This document shows, in pieces, positions 1 through 9,636 of a stretch of 64,000 nt of DNA. Source of the stretch: Methylomonas sp. LL1 (GTDB lineage: Bacteria > Pseudomonadota > Gammaproteobacteria > Methylococcales > Methylomonadaceae); the NCBI RefSeq assembly GCF_015711015.1, contig NZ_CP064653.1, positions 1,984,001 through 2,048,000 of the forward strand, written 5' to 3'. Every line of letters begins with the position of its first letter. The first letter of the stretch is position 1. The translations under genes and the position numbers were made by a program. The notes beneath the pieces are model-generated. The model made no database searches. It saw only the letters and a program-made list of their open reading frames with translations, and was not told the origin of the DNA.

Positions 1-141
1 TGACGTGCTATGACTCCAGCCCGGATCGTTCGAATCGAAAGTCAACAGCGCGATCAAAAGAAACAGTCCGCAGCAGGAAAAACCCAATAATGCAATTTCG
101 CGAAAACCTCTCGCGCTTCTTTCTTCCACAACAGCTACCAT
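1..141 (-). CDS. ftsK: DNA translocase FtsK, N-terminal fragment (partial at window edge)
   Basis: Only the first 47 codons are present; the gene continues off the left edge. The start is the ATG at 139-141. The peptide begins MVAVVEERSARGF, then a hydrophobic segment (LLGFSCCGLFLLIALLTF), then SNDPGWS. This is the pattern of the first FtsK transmembrane helix followed by the conserved D-P-G-W-S periplasmic stretch. FtsK couples septum formation to chromosome-dimer resolution by pumping DNA at the division site. Its divergent position next to trxB matches many gammaproteobacteria. The ATPase part is not visible, so the call rests on this short stretch and context. Confidence 0.72.
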   Translation of the reverse strand, partial: MVAVVEERSARGFREIALLGFSCCGLFLLIALLTFDSNDPGWSHSTS

Positions 142-226
142 AACTTTATGCTCTCGAAAATAAAGCGTAATAAAACATGATTATAGATGATAAATGGCAG
201 ATTTTACATTAGCCGGTGGGATTTGA

Positions 227-1273
<1,047 letters not shown>

Positions 1274-1304
1274 AAACCAGTTCTCTGCTTTACTGCCCGT
1301 GCCT

Positions 1305-1338
1305 ACCGCTAACAGGCGAAAAACAGCCTGTTAGCGGT
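1305..1338 (+). terminator. Stem-loop downstream of trxB
   Basis: A perfect 13-bp inverted repeat (ACCGCTAACAGGC at 1305-1317, its complement at 1326-1338) with an 8-base A-rich loop, starting 31 bases after the trxB stop. Only a short T run follows, so it may be a weak intrinsic terminator or an mRNA-stabilising hairpin. Confidence 0.6.
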
Positions 1339-1429
1339 TTCCTGGTCCAGCTCCCATCCATCTTATATTGGGTTCCTGAGTCTGAGCGCCATCGGCGTTT
1401 CGCAACTCCGTCGAGAAACTGTGATATTA

Positions 1430-1483
1430 GGCGATCTATGACAATAAATGTATCCAATCCAAGTAATTTGCCGTTGACTGAGC
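1430..1483 (+). repeat. Dispersed repeat copy A (partner at 6191-6244)
   Basis: About 54 bases beginning GGCGATCTATGACAATAAAT match 6191-6244 at most positions, including the shared words ATGACAATAAATG, CCAATCCAA and AATTTGCCGTTGA. Both copies have the same orientation and lie either side of the hybrid sensor kinase gene. Their downstream flanks are also loosely similar (AGCGAAGC / CACAAGTC-type words). Possibly a degenerate mobile or REP-like element. Confidence 0.65.
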
Positions 1484-1687
1484 GGAATCGAAGTCAACCG
1501 TTCGCTTCGGCTACATCGGCTTTGCTCGGCACAAGTCCGCTCAGCGAACGACACATATATTTGACATTGGCAATGGGTACAAACTTTCTCAAAAATCACC
1601 TTATTTGCGGATTTACATTATAAAACCAACAAAAACATGGTAATTTCCTAGCCTTGATTTCCCAGCCATTCACACTGAGGTTCAACC

Positions 1688-1771
1688 ATGGAAATCCTTA
1701 AGCTGGATCGAGAAGTCAATGCCGTGATCGATCATTACCACGCACGGCAAAGGCCTCATGTTATCGACTGA
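1688..1771 (+). CDS. Possible 27-residue leader or remnant peptide
   Basis: A short frame (MEILKLDREVNAVIDHYHAR...) preceded by a good GAGG ribosome site 7 bases before the ATG. It stops 21 bases before the ATG of the hybrid sensor kinase, whose own start lacks a clear ribosome site, so translational coupling is conceivable. It could equally be the remnant of a longer gene. I recognise no family, and it may not be expressed. Confidence 0.25.
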   Translation: MEILKLDREVNAVIDHYHARQRPHVID

Positions 1772-1792
1772 TTATTAACTCCCCATACTTGC

Positions 1793-4700
1793 ATGATGCC
1801 ACGACTACTGCTCGCCATCCTGAATACGGCCCTGTTCATTGCATTGTCGTTAATGGCATCTATCGCTTATTCGGCTCCCAATTATTTCTTTACCAATAAA
1901 AAAGACACCGCCAGCTTTAGCGTGGCGCCCAATATTCTTCAAGATCATCGGGGTTTTATCTGGTTTGCCACATCCGAGGGACTAGTGCGTTTCGATGGTT
2001 ATCAGAGCAAAACCTTCCAACACAATCCGGATATAGCCGACAGCCTGCCACACAATTATGTTTCCAGCCTGCTCGAGGATAAGCAACACGGATTATGGGC
2101 AAGCACCATGGATGGGTTGGCGTATTTTCAAGAGGAAACCAACACCTTCAAACGCTACACCCCACCCAGCCAACCCAATGATTCAGGCCAGAATCGCCAA
2201 ATCCGCAAACTAATTGCCGATACCAATAACGGCATGTGGCTGGCAACGCGAGACGGTTTGCAACATTTTGATCCGGCTACGGGTCAATTTAAAATTTATC
2301 AACATGAGCCTGGTCGTGCCGACAGCCTGGGTAAAAACAACATCCAGACGCTTGTTCAGGATTCAACGGGCGGATTATGGGTTGCAACCTGGCCCAGCGG
2401 TTTGGATTACTTGCCCGCCGGTAGTTCGCAATTTGAGCATTATCAAATCGACAGCCGTGATCCCGACGCACTCGGCAACACCATAAAGTCCTTGTTAATC
2501 GACAGCCAACAGCGTTTATGGATAGGCACGGAAGACGGTGTATTTCTGTTACCCAGCGATCGTAATTGGGGCAAGCTAAAACGCATCAACCTGCCCATGT
2601 TGCCGGAAAATTGCCGAATTTATAACTTTTTCGAGTCCTCGGATGGGGGCATCTGGATTGCCTCATTCAACGGATTGATACGCTGGGACGATACTCGACA
2701 ACACGCCGACTTTTACCAGCATCACGCCGAAGATGAAAACAGTCTGCCGGGAAATCTTGTCATGTCGGTGTTTCAAGATCGCTCGGAAACGCTCTGGGTT
2801 GCCAGCGCCGAGGGCCTCAGCCTGCTTGATTTAGCCAGCAGTGGTTTTAGCCGCCTCTTGCCAAAAACGTTCCTTGGCGCGGATGCCAACATCAACAATG
2901 CCATAAAATCGCTAGATACGGCGGGACCCGGGCAGTTATGGCTTGGCAGTTGGGATGGCTTGCAACTGATCAACACCGAGACACGTCAAGTGATTAAAAA
3001 TCTGGGGGTTAATCATCCTCTCGGCGGCGAGGTGCCAAAGGGCCTGATTTTTAGTGTTTACCAACAGCCTAACGGCCCCGTTTGGCTGGGCACTCGAACC
3101 GGATTATTCCGTTTCGACCGAGAAAAGGGGCATTTTCAGTCGATTTCGCTCGGCGATTCGGCCAATAATTTCGTCAATAAAATCGTGCCTAGCGGCCATG
3201 GTACGCTCTGGCTCGGAACCGGTGGCGGCTTAATTGAATATGATCCCAAATCGGGCATCAAACGAATATTCCAGCATGATCCGCTCAATCCGGATAGCTT
3301 AAGCAACAATTCCGTGTCGCTGATACTGGTTGATCGTAGCGGCAAAGTCTGGCTCAGCGGCGCCAATACCACCGGTGGCGGCTTAAGCATCCTGAACCCG
3401 GACACCGGCAAAGTCCAAAGCATTCAAGCCGATCCAACCGACCCGAACAGCCTAAGGAGTACCGACATCATGGACTTCGTGGAAGACAGACATGGTTCGG
3501 TATGGATTGCTTCCGTCAACGGTATTAGCCAAGCCGTGGTGGAAAACGATGGCAGGATTAGTTTTCGCACCTTCAACCATGCGCACGGTCTAGCCAATGA
3601 CAATGTTCGCTCACTGAATATCGACAAAACCGGCAAACTCTGGTTGATCGCCGGTTCCGTCGTCTCAAGCTTTGACCCATCGATTCAACGCTTCGAGAAC
3701 TATTATCTTCCCGGCGACTTCCCCGGCAGGACTCAACCGGGCGGATCATTTTTCAACGATGACGATACGTTATTGTTGGCTATGAGTAACGGTTTGCTGG
3801 TGGTTGACACCCAAAAAATGCGGCAAAACCAGATACAACCATCGGTGGCCATAACCGACATCAGCGTATTCAATCATTCGCTATCCGACGGCTATAAATC
3901 CGAAGGCATGCATCTGGCCGGCAGTGTGACGGCACCCAAGGCCCTGACGCTGTCCTGGCGTGAGTCGGTATTCTCGCTGAGTTTTTCCGCGCTGCATTTC
4001 GCCAATCCCGAACGCAATCAGTTCGCCTACAAACTGGAAGGCTTCGACCACGACTGGGTAAAGACCGATAGTAGCAATCGCGTGGCAACCTACACCAACC
4101 TCACGCCCGGCGAATACCTGTTTCGGGTCAAGGCCAGCAACAACTACGGCGTTTGGAATGAAGCCGGCGTCAGCCTACCCATCACCATCACTCCGCCCTA
4201 CTGGCAGACAACCTGGTTCAGAGTGCTTGCCCTCGGCATGATCTGCGGTTTATTGCTATCCATCTATGTTTGGCGGGTCCGCCAACTTAAAAACGCGCAA
4301 GCCAAACTGGAACAGCTAGTTTTCCAACGCACGGTCGAGCTGGAAGACATGCATAAACAAGCGTTGGCGGCGGCGGAAATTAAAAGCACCTTTTTAGCCA
4401 ACATGAGCCATGAAATTCGTACACCGATGAACGCCATCATTGGCATGACTCATTTGGTTCTGGAGGCGGACTTAACGCCTAAACAGCGTAATTACTTGAA
4501 TAAAATCAGCTCTTCGGCCAAATGGTTGCTGGGCATACTGAACGACATTTTAGACTTTTCCAAAATCGAAGCCGGCAAACTCACGCTGGAATACACCGAA
4601 TTCAGTCTTGATACGGTCATACAGTACTTGGCCGACGTATCGTCGCAGCTGCTAAATGAGAAACCATTACGGCTAAGCTTTGATATTGAGCCGGATGTTC

Positions 4701-5989
4701 CCACCGAATTGATCGGCGATCCGCTTCGCCTCGGACAGGTATTGCTCAATCTGTTGAGCAATGCCATTAAATTTACCGAATCCGGAGGCGTGACGGTACG
4801 CGTGCGGCGATTAAGCGCCGACGAAAAACAAGCACATTTACGCTTCAGCGTTATCGATACCGGCATCGGTTTAAATCAAGAGCAGCAAAGCAAATTATTC
4901 CAAGCATTCAATCAGGGTGATAATTCGACCACACGCAAATACGGCGGCACCGGACTGGGACTGGTGATCAGCAAGAGCCTGGTCGAAGCCATGGGCGGCA
5001 CGATCGGCATTGAAAACAATAACGGACAACCGGGCACGACCTTCTATTTCACTGTGGCGCTCGGCGCGAGGACAGCGGCCAAACCCAATCCACTCGCTCC
5101 GCAAACCATTTTCCCGGACCATTACCCAGCACTAAGCCATGCCTATTTATTGTTGGTGGAAGATAATCCCATTAATCAAGAATTGATGCTGGACATACTC
5201 GCCAGCAAGGGTATCCGGGTCGATCTCGCCACCAACGGCGTCGAAGCCATAGAAATGGTTGGCGGGAACAGCTATTCGGCCGTGCTGATGGACTGTCTGA
5301 TGCCGGTGATGGATGGCTTTGAAGCCAGCCGCATCATCCGTTCCGACCCACGCTTTGCCGATCTACCGATCATCGCCATGACCGCCAACGTGATGGCAAA
5401 AGATCGCGAACGCTGTCTTGCTAGCGGAATGAGCGATCATATCGGCAAGCCTATTGCCTGGGATCAGTTCTTCCAGACACTGGCACGCTGGATCAAACCG
5501 CAAACACCGCTTGATTTAACCGAGACCGGCGCGAAAGCAGTCTCCGTTTGGCGGGAACTTCCTGTTTTGCCTGGAGTAAACCTAGATATCGCGAAACAAC
5601 ACACCGGCAATAACCTTGTGTTGTACCGCAAAATGTTGACCGTGTTTCGTTCCGGGCATGCCGACGACGCCAAATTAATCAAGGCCGCTTATCAAGCGGG
5701 AGATCATGAAGCAGCTATTTATCTTGCGCATAAACTCAAGGGTAGCGCCAGCTCGGTGGCAAACGATCGGCTGACAGGCTTGGCCGCGGAGTTGGAACAA
5801 GCACTGATGCGGCAAGATACTCATGCGCTGGAAGCTCTGCTGGAAGACATCGGTGCGGTTTTGACGGAAATGATCAATGCGATTGACCAAGTCGCGCTAA
5901 CCGGTCAAACACCGTTTTCCGTCCCCAATCCTGCTAATATCGAGGAACCGGCTGGGCGGTTGATGCCGGAGACGGATGCCGAAAGTTAA
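1793..5989 (+). CDS. Hybrid sensor histidine kinase with two-component propeller, receiver and HPt domains
   Basis: A large (1398 aa) membrane phosphorelay kinase. A signal peptide covers about 1-28. Many W-hA-T/S-x-x-G-L repeats from about 30 to 700 form the paired beta-propellers of the 'reg_prop' periplasmic sensor. A Y_Y_Y domain ([15 protein letters not shown]) is near 725-790, and a transmembrane helix ([19 protein letters not shown]) near 807-826. HisKA has its phospho-His in MSHEIRTP near 872, then HATPase_c with N and G boxes. A receiver carries Asp in LMDCLMP near 1166, and an HPt domain carries His in AHKLKG near 1312. Such one-protein relays are typical of polysaccharide or nutrient sensing. 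No cognate regulator or substrate genes lie alongside, so the signal and output are unknown. Confidence 0.92.
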   Translation: MMPRLLLAILNTALFIALSLMASIAYSAPNYFFTNKKDTASFSVAPNILQDHRGFIWFATSEGLVRFDGYQSKTFQHNPDIADSLPHNYVSSLLEDKQHGLWASTMDGLAYFQEETNTFKRYTPPSQPNDSGQNRQIRKLIADTNNGMWLATRDGLQHFDPATGQFKIYQHEPGRADSLGKNNIQTLVQDSTGGLWVATWPSGLDYLPAGSSQFEHYQIDSRDPDALGNTIKSLLIDSQQRLWIGTEDGVFLLPSDRNWGKLKRINLPMLPENCRIYNFFESSDGGIWIASFNGLIRWDDTRQHADFYQHHAEDENSLPGNLVMSVFQDRSETLWVASAEGLSLLDLASSGFSRLLPKTFLGADANINNAIKSLDTAGPGQLWLGSWDGLQLINTETRQVIKNLGVNHPLGGEVPKGLIFSVYQQPNGPVWLGTRTGLFRFDREKGHFQSISLGDSANNFVNKIVPSGHGTLWLGTGGGLIEYDPKSGIKRIFQHDPLNPDSLSNNSVSLILVDRSGKVWLSGANTTGGGLSILNPDTGKVQSIQADPTDPNSLRSTDIMDFVEDRHGSVWIASVNGISQAVVENDGRISFRTFNHAHGLANDNVRSLNIDKTGKLWLIAGSVVSSFDPSIQRFENYYLPGDFPGRTQPGGSFFNDDDTLLLAMSNGLLVVDTQKMRQNQIQPSVAITDISVFNHSLSDGYKSEGMHLAGSVTAPKALTLSWRESVFSLSFSALHFANPERNQFAYKLEGFDHDWVKTDSSNRVATYTNLTPGEYLFRVKASNNYGVWNEAGVSLPITITPPYWQTTWFRVLALGMICGLLLSIYVWRVRQLKNAQAKLEQLVFQRTVELEDMHKQALAAAEIKSTFLANMSHEIRTPMNAIIGMTHLVLEADLTPKQRNYLNKISSSAKWLLGILNDILDFSKIEAGKLTLEYTEFSLDTVIQYLADVSSQLLNEKPLRLSFDIEPDVPTELIGDPLRLGQVLLNLLSNAIKFTESGGVTVRVRRLSADEKQAHLRFSVIDTGIGLNQEQQSKLFQAFNQGDNSTTRKYGGTGLGLVISKSLVEAMGGTIGIENNNGQPGTTFYFTVALGARTAAKPNPLAPQTIFPDHYPALSHAYLLLVEDNPINQELMLDILASKGIRVDLATNGVEAIEMVGGNSYSAVLMDCLMPVMDGFEASRIIRSDPRFADLPIIAMTANVMAKDRERCLASGMSDHIGKPIAWDQFFQTLARWIKPQTPLDLTETGAKAVSVWRELPVLPGVNLDIAKQHTGNNLVLYRKMLTVFRSGHADDAKLIKAAYQAGDHEAAIYLAHKLKGSASSVANDRLTGLAAELEQALMRQDTHALEALLEDIGAVLTEMINAIDQVALTGQTPFSVPNPANIEEPAGRLMPETDAES

Positions 5990-6108
5990 CGATGGGATCG
6001 GCTGTTAAGGATTTTTTGGTGGTCGTTCATATATCGCCGGTGCAGGAGGGGCTTTAGCCGCGACCCAAGGATTTCGTCAAAAATAAGTTCCCGATATTCG
6101 AATGTCCT

Positions 6109-6153
6109 GTAGGGGCGAATTCATTCGCCCTGGGCGATTAAAATCGCCCCTAC
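6109..6153 (+). repeat. REP-like palindromic element, family 1 copy 1
   Basis: A 45-base element bounded by GTAGGGGCGA and its complement TCGCCCCTAC, with an inner stem GGGCGAA/TTCGCCC. It is nearly identical to 9539-9583 and related to 59317-59375. Intergenic palindromes of this type are common in many bacterial genomes and usually have no coding role. Confidence 0.8.
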
Positions 6154-6190
6154 AAACAATTCAGGGAAATTATTTCCAACCAAATCCTAA

Positions 6191-6244
6191 GGCGATTCAT
6201 GACAATAAATGCACCCAATCCAAACAATTTGCCGTTGATTAAGC
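6191..6244 (+). repeat. Dispersed repeat copy B (partner at 1430-1483)
   Basis: Begins GGCGATTCATGACAATAAAT and matches copy A over about 54 bases in the same orientation. It lies 38 bases after a REP-like palindrome. Confidence 0.65.
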
Positions 6245-6381
6245 AGACTCGTGCCGAGCGAAGCCGAAGCACAAGTCGCTCCACTATAAAATGACCGGAA
6301 ACAAAATCGCCGATTGCCCTTACAATGTTGCCGGATTCGATTCCCATAACCCGACAGTACTGATTCCGCCGACAGCATTGC

Positions 6382-7074
6382 ATGCAACTCACCCTGCTTG
6401 ATCCCAACCAGCCCGAACAAGCGTTTCCGGCGCTACGCAAGGCATTAAATGATCCCAACGGCCTGTTGGCAATCGGCGGCTGCCTGTCTCCGCAACGCAT
6501 TACCAACGCTTACAGACACGGCATTTTCCCCTGGTTCAATCCCGGCGAACCTATCTTGTGGTGGTCGCCGGACCCTCGCCTGGTATTGTTCCCGGACAAA
6601 CTGAAGGTTTCCCGCAGTCTTAACAAAACCCTGCGCAAGCAACTGTTTGAGATTCGTTTCGATGACGCCTTTGCCGACGTCATCAATGCCTGCGGCGCCC
6701 CTCGCCATGATCAAGGCGGCACCTGGATTACCGAGGATATGAAGCGAGCCTATCAGCACTTACACCGACGCGGTATCGCCCACAGCGTCGAAGCTTGGCG
6801 GGACGGCGAATTAGTCGGCGGACTGTATGGCATCGGCATCGGCCAGGTGTTTTTCGGCGAATCCATGTTTCATAAACAAACCGACGCCTCCAAGGTGGTG
6901 TTCGTGCATCTGGTCAGGCAACTGACAGCCTGGGGCTACCAACTGATCGATTGCCAGGTCAGCAGCGAACACCTGATTAGCCTCGGCGCGGAGGACATTC
7001 CGCGCGGCAAGTTTGCCGATTTGCTTAACCGGCTTTGCCAACAACAACCCGATCCACGGGCATGGCAAGCATGA
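6382..7074 (+). CDS. aat: Leucyl/phenylalanyl-tRNA-protein transferase
   Basis: Transfers Leu or Phe from charged tRNA to proteins with N-terminal Lys or Arg, creating primary N-degrons. The 230-residue protein has the usual Aat opening ([19 protein letters not shown]), [15 protein letters not shown], the central [17 protein letters not shown] motif of the GNAT-like fold, and a C-terminal [19 protein letters not shown]. Its stop overlaps the start of bpt (ATGA), so the two N-terminal transferases are translationally coupled. ClpS and ClpA, which read the product, are about 19 kb away in the same window. Confidence 0.96.
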   Translation: MQLTLLDPNQPEQAFPALRKALNDPNGLLAIGGCLSPQRITNAYRHGIFPWFNPGEPILWWSPDPRLVLFPDKLKVSRSLNKTLRKQLFEIRFDDAFADVINACGAPRHDQGGTWITEDMKRAYQHLHRRGIAHSVEAWRDGELVGGLYGIGIGQVFFGESMFHKQTDASKVVFVHLVRQLTAWGYQLIDCQVSSEHLISLGAEDIPRGKFADLLNRLCQQQPDPRAWQA

Positions 7075-7778
7075 TTTCAGTGCCTTTATGGCTGACCGCT
7101 AAACAAGACTGTAGTTATCTGGATGACAGGTTATCCCAATCCGCCGTGATAGATCCGGATTTCACGATGGATACCCTGCTCTATTCGCGCCTGATAGAGC
7201 AAGGCTTTCGCCGTAGCGGCGATCAGGTGTACAAGCCGCACTGCAATGGCTGCCAAGCCTGCGTGCCGACCCGGATTCCGGTCGCGGCCTTTCGAGCCAA
7301 CCGCAAACAACGCCGTTGCGCCCGGCGCAATGCCGAAACCCAAATCGTCGTCAAAACGCCGGAATTCAACGAGCGCCATTTTGATTTATATCGGCGTTAC
7401 CAAATCGCCCGTCATGACAAAACCTCGGAAAATGAAATCAGCCGCGAGGACTATTTGCATTTTTTAACTAGTTCCTGGTGCGACACCTGGTTTGTGGAAT
7501 TTTTGATCGAGGGACGACTGGCCGCAATAGCCGTGGTCGACGCACTGGATAATGCCCTGTCGGCGGTTTACACCTTTTTCGACCCGGCCTTTGACCACTT
7601 CAGCCCTGGAGTGTTGGCGGTGTTGTGGCAAATCGACTCGGCCCGGCAACTCGGGCTGGATTACGTTTATCTGGGCTTTTGGGTAAAAGACTGTCGTAAA
7701 ATGCGTTATAAAATTGAATACCAACCACTCGAAGGCCTGATCGGCCGACAGTGGCAACCGATTTCCGAACCATCTTAA
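7071..7778 (+). CDS. bpt: N-terminal leucyltransferase (arginyltransferase family)
   Basis: Bacterial member of the arginyl-tRNA-protein transferase family (Bpt), which adds Leu to proteins with N-terminal Asp or Glu. The N-terminal ATE region ([16 protein letters not shown], then [15 protein letters not shown] with paired cysteines) and C-terminal region ([21 protein letters not shown]) are intact. The start at 7071 gives 235 residues and an ATGA overlap with aat; the ATG at 7062 is an in-frame alternative. Aat and Bpt together would funnel basic and acidic N-termini to ClpAPS. Leu rather than Arg as donor is assumed from the bacterial subfamily and is not shown by the sequence. Confidence 0.93.
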   Translation: MISVPLWLTAKQDCSYLDDRLSQSAVIDPDFTMDTLLYSRLIEQGFRRSGDQVYKPHCNGCQACVPTRIPVAAFRANRKQRRCARRNAETQIVVKTPEFNERHFDLYRRYQIARHDKTSENEISREDYLHFLTSSWCDTWFVEFLIEGRLAAIAVVDALDNALSAVYTFFDPAFDHFSPGVLAVLWQIDSARQLGLDYVYLGFWVKDCRKMRYKIEYQPLEGLIGRQWQPISEPS

Positions 7779-7796
7779 TCAAAGAGGACAATACCC

Positions 7797-8363
7797 GTGC
7801 CCAAAGCCAACGAACTCAAGCAAGGAACCGCCATCGAAATCAACGGCGAACCTTATGTGGTGAAAAAAATCGACGTGCGCAACCCCACCTCGCGCGGCGC
7901 CACCACCTTGTACAAAGTCCGCTTCACCCACATGAAGACCCGGCAAAAGCTGGATGAAACCTTCAAGAGCGACGACATGCTGAAGGCCGCCGATTGCTCG
8001 CGCTGCAACGTGCAATTTTCTTATCAGGACGGCGACACCTACCATTTCATGAACAGCGAAACCTACGAGCAGTACGCGCTGGCCGCGGAAGATTTGGAAG
8101 GTCAAACCGAGTATTTAAGCGACGGCCTGGAAAGCATCATCATGCTGCTGATGGACGACGCCCCGCTGGGCATCCAATTACCGACCACGATTACCCTACA
8201 AATCGTCGAAACCCCGCCGTCCATGAAAGGCTCCAGCGCCACCAAACGCACCAAAACCGCCAAACTCACTACCGGCCTGGAAGTACAGGTTCCGGAATAC
8301 ATCGAATCCGGCGAGATGATCAAGGTCAACACCGAAACCGGCGAGTTTTCCTCGCGGGCCTGA
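7797..8363 (+). CDS. efpL: Elongation factor P-like protein EfpL (YeiP)
   Basis: Paralogue of EF-P that rescues ribosomes stalled at difficult peptide motifs. The 188-residue protein has the three OB/KOW-type domains of the family, but its N-terminus (MPKANELKQGTAIEINGEPY, then NPTSRGATTLYKVRF) is that of YeiP/EfpL. It has arginine at residue 33 at the loop tip, where EF-P carries a modified residue. The C-terminus (VQVPEYIESGEMIKV) also fits YeiP. The GTG start is supported by AAAGAGGA about 10 bases upstream. No modification genes (epmA/B, earP) are nearby, as expected for the unmodified paralogue. A canonical efp is presumably elsewhere. Confidence 0.88.
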   Translation: MPKANELKQGTAIEINGEPYVVKKIDVRNPTSRGATTLYKVRFTHMKTRQKLDETFKSDDMLKAADCSRCNVQFSYQDGDTYHFMNSETYEQYALAAEDLEGQTEYLSDGLESIIMLLMDDAPLGIQLPTTITLQIVETPPSMKGSSATKRTKTAKLTTGLEVQVPEYIESGEMIKVNTETGEFSSRA

Positions 8364-8418
8364 TCGCTCGGCGCATCACCCTTCCAATATCTTCCCCGAA
8401 TTCACATCACACGCTATT

Positions 8419-8439
8419 CCCCTCTGTGAAAAAGAGGGG
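8419..8439 (+). terminator. Stem-loop downstream of efpL
   Basis: CCCCTCT and AGAGGGG pair around a 7-base A-rich loop, 56 bases after the efpL stop. A second CCTCTTT/AAAGAGG pair follows nearby. The pair of structures looks like a repeat-derived terminator region in front of the cas operon. Confidence 0.45.
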
Positions 8440-8593
8440 TTAGAGGAGATTTTTGATACGCCTTTGATCCTCTTTATGCCCAGTGGATACTTTTTCAAAG
8501 AGGGAAGTTATTTGTAGCGAGATTCTGAACATAACCGGACAGATTCGCCCGATACCAACCATCGCAGTCATCTGAAAAATCGTGAGCCAAGCA

Positions 8594-9571
8594 ATGGATC
8601 AATTAACCGATTTAAAAGCCATCCTGCACTCGAAGCGGGCCAACATCTACTACCTGGAAAAATGCCGGGTGATACAGAAAGATGGTCGCGTACTCTATCT
8701 GACGGAAGCCAAGGACGAAAACCTGTACAGGAACATTCCCATTGCCAACACCACGGTGATTCTGCTGGGTACCGGCACCTCGATTACCCAAGCCGCCATG
8801 CGCATGTTGGCCAGCGCCGGCGTATTGGTCGGTTTTTGTGGCGGCGGAGGTACGCCCTTGTTTAGCGGCTGCGAAATCGAATGGCTGACGCCGCAAAGCG
8901 AATACCGCCCCACGGAATACGTGCAAGGCTGGTTGAAATTCTGGTTCGATGATGCCCAGCGCCTGGTAATCGCTAAAGCCTTTCAACGCGCCCGTGTCGA
9001 TTACATCCGCCGGGTTTGGGCCAAGGATCGCGAATTGAAAGCCGAAAACATCTTCAGTGACGACAGCGCCATAGCCGCCGCCCTGGACAATTACGCCGCC
9101 AATATCGAAAGCGCCGAAAAAACCGGCGACCTGCTGCAACGCGAAGCCTTGCTGACCAAACAACTCTATCGCTACACAGCCAAAGCCACCCAACACGGCG
9201 ATTTCAGCCGCGACCACGACGCCACCGACCTCGCCAACGGCTTTTTGAACCACGGCAACTATCTGGCCTACGGCCTGGCGGCCACGACCTTGTGGGTACT
9301 GGGCATCCCGCACGGCTTCGCGGTGATGCACGGCAAAACCCGCCGTGGCGCGCTGGTGTTCGACGTTGCCGACTTGGTCAAGGACGCCATCGTCCTGCCC
9401 TGGGCCTTTGTCTGCGCCAAGGAAAAAATGAGCGAACAAGAATTTCGCCAGCCAATCCTGCAAAAGTTTACCGACCACAAGGCGCTGGATTTCATGTTCG
9501 AGCAGGTCAAGCAGCAAGCTCTCAATCCTCCTGGCAATGTAGGGGCGAATTCATTCGCCCAAGGCGATTAA
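8594..9571 (+). CDS. cas1: CRISPR-associated integrase Cas1, subtype I-F
   Basis: Integrase subunit for spacer acquisition. It has the I-F hallmark start (LKAILHSKRANIYYLEKCRV), IPIANTTVILLGTGTSITQAAMRMLASAGVLVGF (in parts), LTPQSEYRPTEY, and the catalytic C-terminal lobe with NHGNYLAYGLA, MHGKTRRGALVFD (catalytic His) and DVADLVKD (catalytic Asp). The ATG at 8594 fits family starts; an in-frame GTG at 8582 adds four residues. The last residues (about NVGANSFAQGD) and the stop codon are encoded by a REP-like palindrome that begins at 9539. It is the first gene of the cas operon, with cas2-3 65 bases downstream. Confidence 0.96.
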   Translation: MDQLTDLKAILHSKRANIYYLEKCRVIQKDGRVLYLTEAKDENLYRNIPIANTTVILLGTGTSITQAAMRMLASAGVLVGFCGGGGTPLFSGCEIEWLTPQSEYRPTEYVQGWLKFWFDDAQRLVIAKAFQRARVDYIRRVWAKDRELKAENIFSDDSAIAAALDNYAANIESAEKTGDLLQREALLTKQLYRYTAKATQHGDFSRDHDATDLANGFLNHGNYLAYGLAATTLWVLGIPHGFAVMHGKTRRGALVFDVADLVKDAIVLPWAFVCAKEKMSEQEFRQPILQKFTDHKALDFMFEQVKQQALNPPGNVGANSFAQGD

Positions 9572-9583
9572 AATCGCCCCTAC
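9539..9583 (+). repeat. REP-like palindromic element, family 1 copy 2, overlapping the cas1 3' end
   Basis: Almost identical to 6109-6153, with the same GTAGGGGCGA / TCGCCCCTAC arms and inner stem. It covers the final ten or so codons and stop codon of cas1 and extends 12 bases into the cas1-cas3 gap. Confidence 0.85.
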
Positions 9584-9636
9584 AAAGGTCTGCATAGCTT
9601 GGATCAAATTCCCAAAACATACACGGACGCCCAACC

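Larger units (their letters stand above)
1339..1792. other. Intergenic stretch with a dispersed repeat and a possible tiny ORF
   Basis: No convincing full-length gene is seen. It holds one copy of a roughly 54-base dispersed repeat (1430-1483, second copy at 6191) followed by a G/C-rich tract, and a possible 27-codon ORF just before the sensor kinase. Predicted frames in the repeat tract do not resemble proteins. Confidence 0.5.
5990..6381. other. Intergenic region made mostly of repeats
   Basis: Between the sensor kinase and aat. It contains a REP-like palindrome (6109-6153), copy B of the dispersed repeat (6191-6244) and an A/T-rich tract that probably includes the aat promoter. No protein-like frame is seen. 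Confidence 0.5.
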
